64,000 nt of DNA, from contig NZ_QXTG01000001.1 in NCBI RefSeq assembly GCF_003581425.1, positions 744,001 to 808,000 on the forward strand, in the 5' to 3' direction. Source of the DNA: Amnibacterium setariae. Lineage in GTDB: Bacteria > Actinomycetota > Actinomycetes > Actinomycetales > Microbacteriaceae. Positions 60,431 to 64,000 of this stretch are shown in pieces; the stretch's first letter is position 1, and each line of letters opens with the position of its first letter. Both the position numbers and the translations under genes were made by a program. Under the pieces are notes generated by a model. That model saw only the letters and a program-made list of their open reading frames with translations. It ran no database searches and was not told the DNA's origin.

Positions 60431-61093
60431 ATGACCGACGTCCGCCGCGTCCGCTTCGGGACGATCGTCCGCCCCGCCGAGGAGACCGCCGACGGCTGGG
60501 CGCGGGTCGAGGCGCTCGACGGCTTCCTCGTGCCGCTGCCCGACGGGCTGCTGCTCTTCGACACCGGCATCGCCGCGGGCGACCCGGAGGTCGACGCGCA
60601 CTACCGCCCCGAGCGGATCCCGCTGCGGGAGGCGCTCGCCGCGGCAGGGGCGCGGCTCGAGGACGTCACGCTGGTCGCGAACTGCCACCTCCACCTCGAC
60701 CACGCGGGCGGCAACGCCGAGCTCGCGGGCCGTCCCGTGCTCGTGCAGCGGGCGGAGCTGGAGGCGGCCCGCACGCCCGACTACACGGTCGACGGCGTCG
60801 TCGACTTCCCCGGCGCCCGCTACGAGGTGCTCGACGGCGAGACCGAGATCGCTTCCGGCGTCCGCCTCGTGCCCACGCCCGGGCACACCCCGGGCCACCA
60901 GTCCCTGCTGCTGGCCGACGGGCTGCTGCTCGCCGGGCAGACGCACCTCACCGCGTCCGGGTGGACGGCGGACGCGGAGGCGGTGCGCCGGCCCGCCGAC
61001 CAGGTCGCGCCGCCGCCCGACTGGTTCGCGGCGCTGCTGCCGCGCGTGCGCGAGGCGCGCTTCGCGCACGACGCGGCGGTCTGGCACGCCTGA
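60431..61093 (+). CDS. MBL-fold hydrolase (AHL-lactonase-like), with Gln at the bridging Asp position
   Basis: 220 residues. Metallo-beta-lactamase fold with HLHLDHAGG (H86, H88, D90, H91), the PTPGHTPGH motif (H152 or H156) and FAHD (H213) as the last His, in the order of quorum-quenching lactonases. The residue that normally bridges the two metals, an Asp after the second loop, appears as Gln (Q170 in LLAGQTHL). The enzyme may bind one metal or use a different geometry. ATG at 60431 follows the TGA of the zinc-ribbon gene directly, so the two are coupled. Confidence 0.82.
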   Translation: MTDVRRVRFGTIVRPAEETADGWARVEALDGFLVPLPDGLLLFDTGIAAGDPEVDAHYRPERIPLREALAAAGARLEDVTLVANCHLHLDHAGGNAELAGRPVLVQRAELEAARTPDYTVDGVVDFPGARYEVLDGETEIASGVRLVPTPGHTPGHQSLLLADGLLLAGQTHLTASGWTADAEAVRRPADQVAPPPDWFAALLPRVREARFAHDAAVWHA

Positions 61094-61151
61094 CGAGGAC
61101 CTGCTCGGCCCGCCGGTGGGCGAGGTCCGAGGCGTGTGGCAGCGTGGTCCG

Positions 61152-64000
61152 GTGCGCGCGGACGACGGCTGGCGGGAGGCCCTCGACGGGCTCCTCGGCC
61201 CCCGCGCCGCGACCGGGCCCGCAGGTGCGGGCGGATCCGCCGGCGCCGCCGTGCCGCTCGCCCTCCAGGTCCAGGCGCGCGAGCTGCTGCCCCGCACCGC
61301 GCACCGCTGGAACGGCCCGACCACCCGTGCGGCGGCGGACGACGCGGTCGGCGGGCTGCGGCTCGGCGTCCGCCCCGTCGCGCGGACGGAGAAGGGGTGG
61401 GCGCGCGGCGCGCTCACCTGGCAGTCCCTGCCGCACGTCCGCAACCGGTTGAACCTCGACGTCGCGCAGCACCGCTGGGCGTGTGAGCTCGGCGCGCTCT
61501 ACCGCGCCGCCGTGCCGGCCGCCGCGGGGCAGGACCCCGACTGGCTCTTCCTCGACGAGGCACCGAACCCGCTCGTCTGGGAGCTGCTCGTGCAGGGCGA
61601 GGCGCTCGGCGTCCCGCTCGTCGCGCCCGGCAACGGCTCCGCCCGGCTGGCGGGGGAGGCGTCGCTCGCGCTCGACGCCGTGCGCGTCGCGGAGGGGTTC
61701 CGCGTCGCCCCGCGCCTCACCGTCGACGGCGAGCCCGTGCCCGTCGAGCGCGCGCACGCGGTCGGCGACCACGGCGTCTGGGCGGTCGGCGCCTCGCCCG
61801 CGCACGTCGTGCTCGCCCCCTTCGCCGCGCGCGTCGACCCGGCGCTGCTCGCCCGCGACCCGCTCGTCGTGCCGGAAGAGGCCGCGGCGGAGCTCCGTGA
61901 GCGGTGGCTGCCCGCGCTGCAGGACCGCTTCGCCGTCGTGAGCAGCGACGGCTCCGTCCCCGTCGCGGCGCCGCGACCGCCGCTCCTCGTGCTCGCGGTC
62001 CGGACGGCGGAGGACGGCGGCGCGACCCTCACCTGGCGGTGGGAGCGCGTGCACGGCGGTCCGCCTCCGGCCCGCGACGACGTGATCGCGGCGCTGCCCG
62101 AGGGCTGGTGGCCGAGCCGCGGCCTCCCGGCGCCCCGTGCCCTCGACGCCGAGGCGGCGCTCGACCTGGCCGCCGACGTGCTGCCCGCGCTGGCGGCGCT
62201 GCCCGACGTCGCCGTCGAGCGCCTCGGCGCGCCCGCGCCCGTCGTCGTCACGGGCGAGCCGGTGATCGACGTGACCGTCGCGCCGACCGAGCGCAACGAC
62301 TGGTTCGACCTCGGCGTGACCGTCACCGTGGACGGCCGCGACATCCCGTTCGGCCCGCTCTTCGCGGCCATCGCGGGCGGGAAGCGACGGCTCCCGCTCG
62401 TCGACGGCACCTTCCTCTCGCTCGCGCACCCGCGCCTCCGCGCGCTCGTCGACCTCGTCGAGGAGTCCGCCGAGATCCCGGAGTGGGCCTCCGGCTTCGT
62501 CGTCCCGCGGCCGCGGGCCGCGCAGTGGACGGAGTTCGAGGACCTCGCGGACTCGACGGAGGAGGCGGTCGAGTGGCGCGCGCTCCGCGACGCGGTGAGC
62601 GCCCCGCCCACCGCGGTCCCGGCGCCGGCCGGGCTGCACGCCGTCCTCCGGCCGTACCAGCAGGAGGGGCTCGAGTGGCTCGCATTCCTCTGGCGGCATG
62701 AGCTCGGCGGCGTGCTCGCGGACGACATGGGCCTCGGCAAGACCCTGCAGTGCCTCGCCCTCGCGCAGCACGTCCACGAGACGGCTCCCGAGGGGGAGCG
62801 GCGCCCGATCCTCATCGTCGCGCCCACCTCGGTCGCGTCGAACTGGGTCGCCGAGGCCGCGCGGTTCGCGCCGGGGCTCGACGTGCGGCGGGTGGTCGAC
62901 GCGGACTCCCCGAAGGCGCCGATCGCGGACCTCGTCGCCGGCGCCGACCTCGTCGTCACCACCTACGCCCGCCTGCGGCTCGACGCGACCGCGTTCACCC
63001 GGCTCGCCCGCGACGGCGCCTTCTCGGCGCTCGTGCTCGACGAGGCGCAGGCCGTGAAGAACGCGACCGCGCGCACCCACGCGGTCGCCCGCGACCTCCG
63101 CATCCGCCGCACGATCGCCGTGACCGGCACCCCGCTCGAGAACTCGCTGACCGAGCTGCACGCGATCCTCGCGCTCAGCACGCCCGGCCTGTTCCCCTCC
63201 GTCCGCCGCTTCCGGGAGGAGTACGTGCGGCCCATCGAGGGGCAGCGCGCCGGGTACACGGAGGGCGTCGGCGCCGGGAACGCGCCCGAGGCGAACGCCG
63301 CGCACCGGGCCGAGCGGCTCGCCCGCCTCCGCGCCCGCATGCGGCCGTTCGTGCTGCGCCGCACGAAGGAGCAGGTCGCGCCGGAGCTGCCGCCGATCGA
63401 GGAGCAGGTGCTCTCCGTCGACCTGTCGCCCGACCACCGCGCGCTCTACGACGTGACGCTGCAGCGCGAGCGCCGGAAGCTGTTCGGCCTGCTGCCCGAC
63501 ATGGACCGGAACCGGTTCATCGTGCTGCGCTCGCTCACCCTGCTGCGGCTGCTGGCGCTCGACGCCGCGCTGATCGACGCGGAGCACGACGGCGTGCGGT
63601 CCTCCAAGCTCGACCTCCTCGCCGACGAGCTCGTCGAGGCGCTGGCCGAGGGGCGGCGCGCGCTCGTGTTCAGCCAGTTCCCCTCCTACCTCCGCCTCGT
63701 CGGCGCGCGCCTCGAGGAAGAGGGCGTGCCCTGGACGCTGCTCGAGGGCGGCACCCGCGACCGCGACGCGGTGATCGAGCGGTTCCGCACCGGCGAGGCG
63801 GCGGTGTTCCTGATCAGCCTCAAGGCCGGCGGGTTCGGCCTGAACCTGACGGAGGCGGACCTCGTCTACCTGCTCGACCCGTGGTGGAACCCGGCCGCGG
63901 AGGCGCAGGCGATCGACCGCGCGCACCGCATCGGGCAGGACAAGCCGGTGACCGTGCGGCGCCTGGTCGCCGCGGGGACGATCGAGGAGAAGGTGCTCGC
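61152..64000 (+). CDS. SNF2-family DEAD/DEAH-type helicase (C-terminus beyond the window)
   Basis: 949 codons are present. The first 460 residues have no recognised domain but are long and Ala/Pro/Arg-rich, as in other actinobacterial SNF2 proteins. The ATPase starts at about 495: LRPYQQEGLEWLAFLW, Walker A DDMGLGKT (about 524-531), VVTTYARLR, the Walker B-type LVLDEAQAVKN, VTGTPLENSLTELHAIL, then the second RecA half with VFSQF, SLKAGGFGLNLTEAD and the motif VI QAIDRAHRIGQ at about 918. It remodels or translocates on double-stranded DNA. CAGCGT ends 6 nt before the GTG; a GTG at 61134 is also in frame. The last few residues are missing. Confidence 0.92.
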   Translation, partial: MRADDGWREALDGLLGPRAATGPAGAGGSAGAAVPLALQVQARELLPRTAHRWNGPTTRAAADDAVGGLRLGVRPVARTEKGWARGALTWQSLPHVRNRLNLDVAQHRWACELGALYRAAVPAAAGQDPDWLFLDEAPNPLVWELLVQGEALGVPLVAPGNGSARLAGEASLALDAVRVAEGFRVAPRLTVDGEPVPVERAHAVGDHGVWAVGASPAHVVLAPFAARVDPALLARDPLVVPEEAAAELRERWLPALQDRFAVVSSDGSVPVAAPRPPLLVLAVRTAEDGGATLTWRWERVHGGPPPARDDVIAALPEGWWPSRGLPAPRALDAEAALDLAADVLPALAALPDVAVERLGAPAPVVVTGEPVIDVTVAPTERNDWFDLGVTVTVDGRDIPFGPLFAAIAGGKRRLPLVDGTFLSLAHPRLRALVDLVEESAEIPEWASGFVVPRPRAAQWTEFEDLADSTEEAVEWRALRDAVSAPPTAVPAPAGLHAVLRPYQQEGLEWLAFLWRHELGGVLADDMGLGKTLQCLALAQHVHETAPEGERRPILIVAPTSVASNWVAEAARFAPGLDVRRVVDADSPKAPIADLVAGADLVVTTYARLRLDATAFTRLARDGAFSALVLDEAQAVKNATARTHAVARDLRIRRTIAVTGTPLENSLTELHAILALSTPGLFPSVRRFREEYVRPIEGQRAGYTEGVGAGNAPEANAAHRAERLARLRARMRPFVLRRTKEQVAPELPPIEEQVLSVDLSPDHRALYDVTLQRERRKLFGLLPDMDRNRFIVLRSLTLLRLLALDAALIDAEHDGVRSSKLDLLADELVEALAEGRRALVFSQFPSYLRLVGARLEEEGVPWTLLEGGTRDRDAVIERFRTGEAAVFLISLKAGGFGLNLTEADLVYLLDPWWNPAAEAQAIDRAHRIGQDKPVTVRRLVAAGTIEEKVL

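Overview
The window is very GC-rich DNA, densely coded on both strands, with many GTG starts, 4-nt ATGA/GTGA overlaps and no gene-free stretch over 300 bases. Gene content (DUF3140, DUF4395, DUF5134, YcnI, fused CopC-CopD, BlaI/M56 pairs, AbiEi/DUF559-like singletons, an Eis-like acetyltransferase) points to an actinomycete, most likely Microbacteriaceae; the family call is an inference from protein flavour. I see no rRNA, tRNA, CRISPR, prophage or insertion sequence. It looks like ordinary chromosome.

Layout. 1-8.5 kb: partial Old Yellow Enzyme, a GlsB-type membrane protein, a DUF255 thioredoxin-domain protein, aldo/keto reductase, DUF3140, an envelope-stress pair (PspA plus a TPM-domain protein) and a family 1 beta-glucosidase. 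8.5-17 kb: a two-component system, an AbiEi/DUF559-like protein, NUDIX plus LOG proteins, an MFS pump, a DUF4395/thioredoxin pair, an orphan sugar-ABC permease and a Ser/Thr kinase with a GAF domain. 17-25 kb: a KsdD-like flavoprotein, a TetR-MFS-racemase-like-aldonolactone oxidase operon, a divergent MarR/oxidoreductase pair and an HtrA-like protease. 26-34.7 kb: a copper locus (BlaI, M56 peptidase, DUF5134, YcnI, CopCD, CopA, CtaG-like) carrying three copies of a BlaI-type palindrome. 34.7-47.8 kb: Nramp transporter, MalQ, serine hydrolase, ProC, TetR, uracil-DNA-glycosylase-like protein, RlmA-type methyltransferase, GH15, aminotransferase and Eis-like acetyltransferase. 47.8-64 kb: SDR, a spore-photoproduct-lyase homologue, glycosyltransferase, Na+/H+ antiporter, hydrolase, MarR/TspO-like pair, Gfo/Idh plus ThuA pair, Fur-catalase operon, methyltransferase, a zinc-ribbon/nuclease-like protein behind tandem palindromes, an MBL-fold hydrolase and a partial SNF2 helicase.

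Two genome-wide habits stand out. First, about twenty genes have a -10-like hexamer (T/C/G-A-N-N-N-T, often nAGGCT or TACNNT) ending 6-7 nt before the ATG or GTG, the spacing expected for leaderless mRNAs; I used it to choose several starts. Second, intergenic spaces hold four families of palindromic repeats (A: CCGTTTTGAAGGAG arms; B: GCTCACGCTTCTGGACG arms; C: a 38-nt GGTCTCGAGG element; D: GCGGATCCGC units). Families A and B keep constant outer arms while inner stem bases change in compensating pairs, so the hairpin itself appears to be selected. Most copies follow gene ends, but one B and one C copy lie between divergent genes, so termination alone does not explain them.
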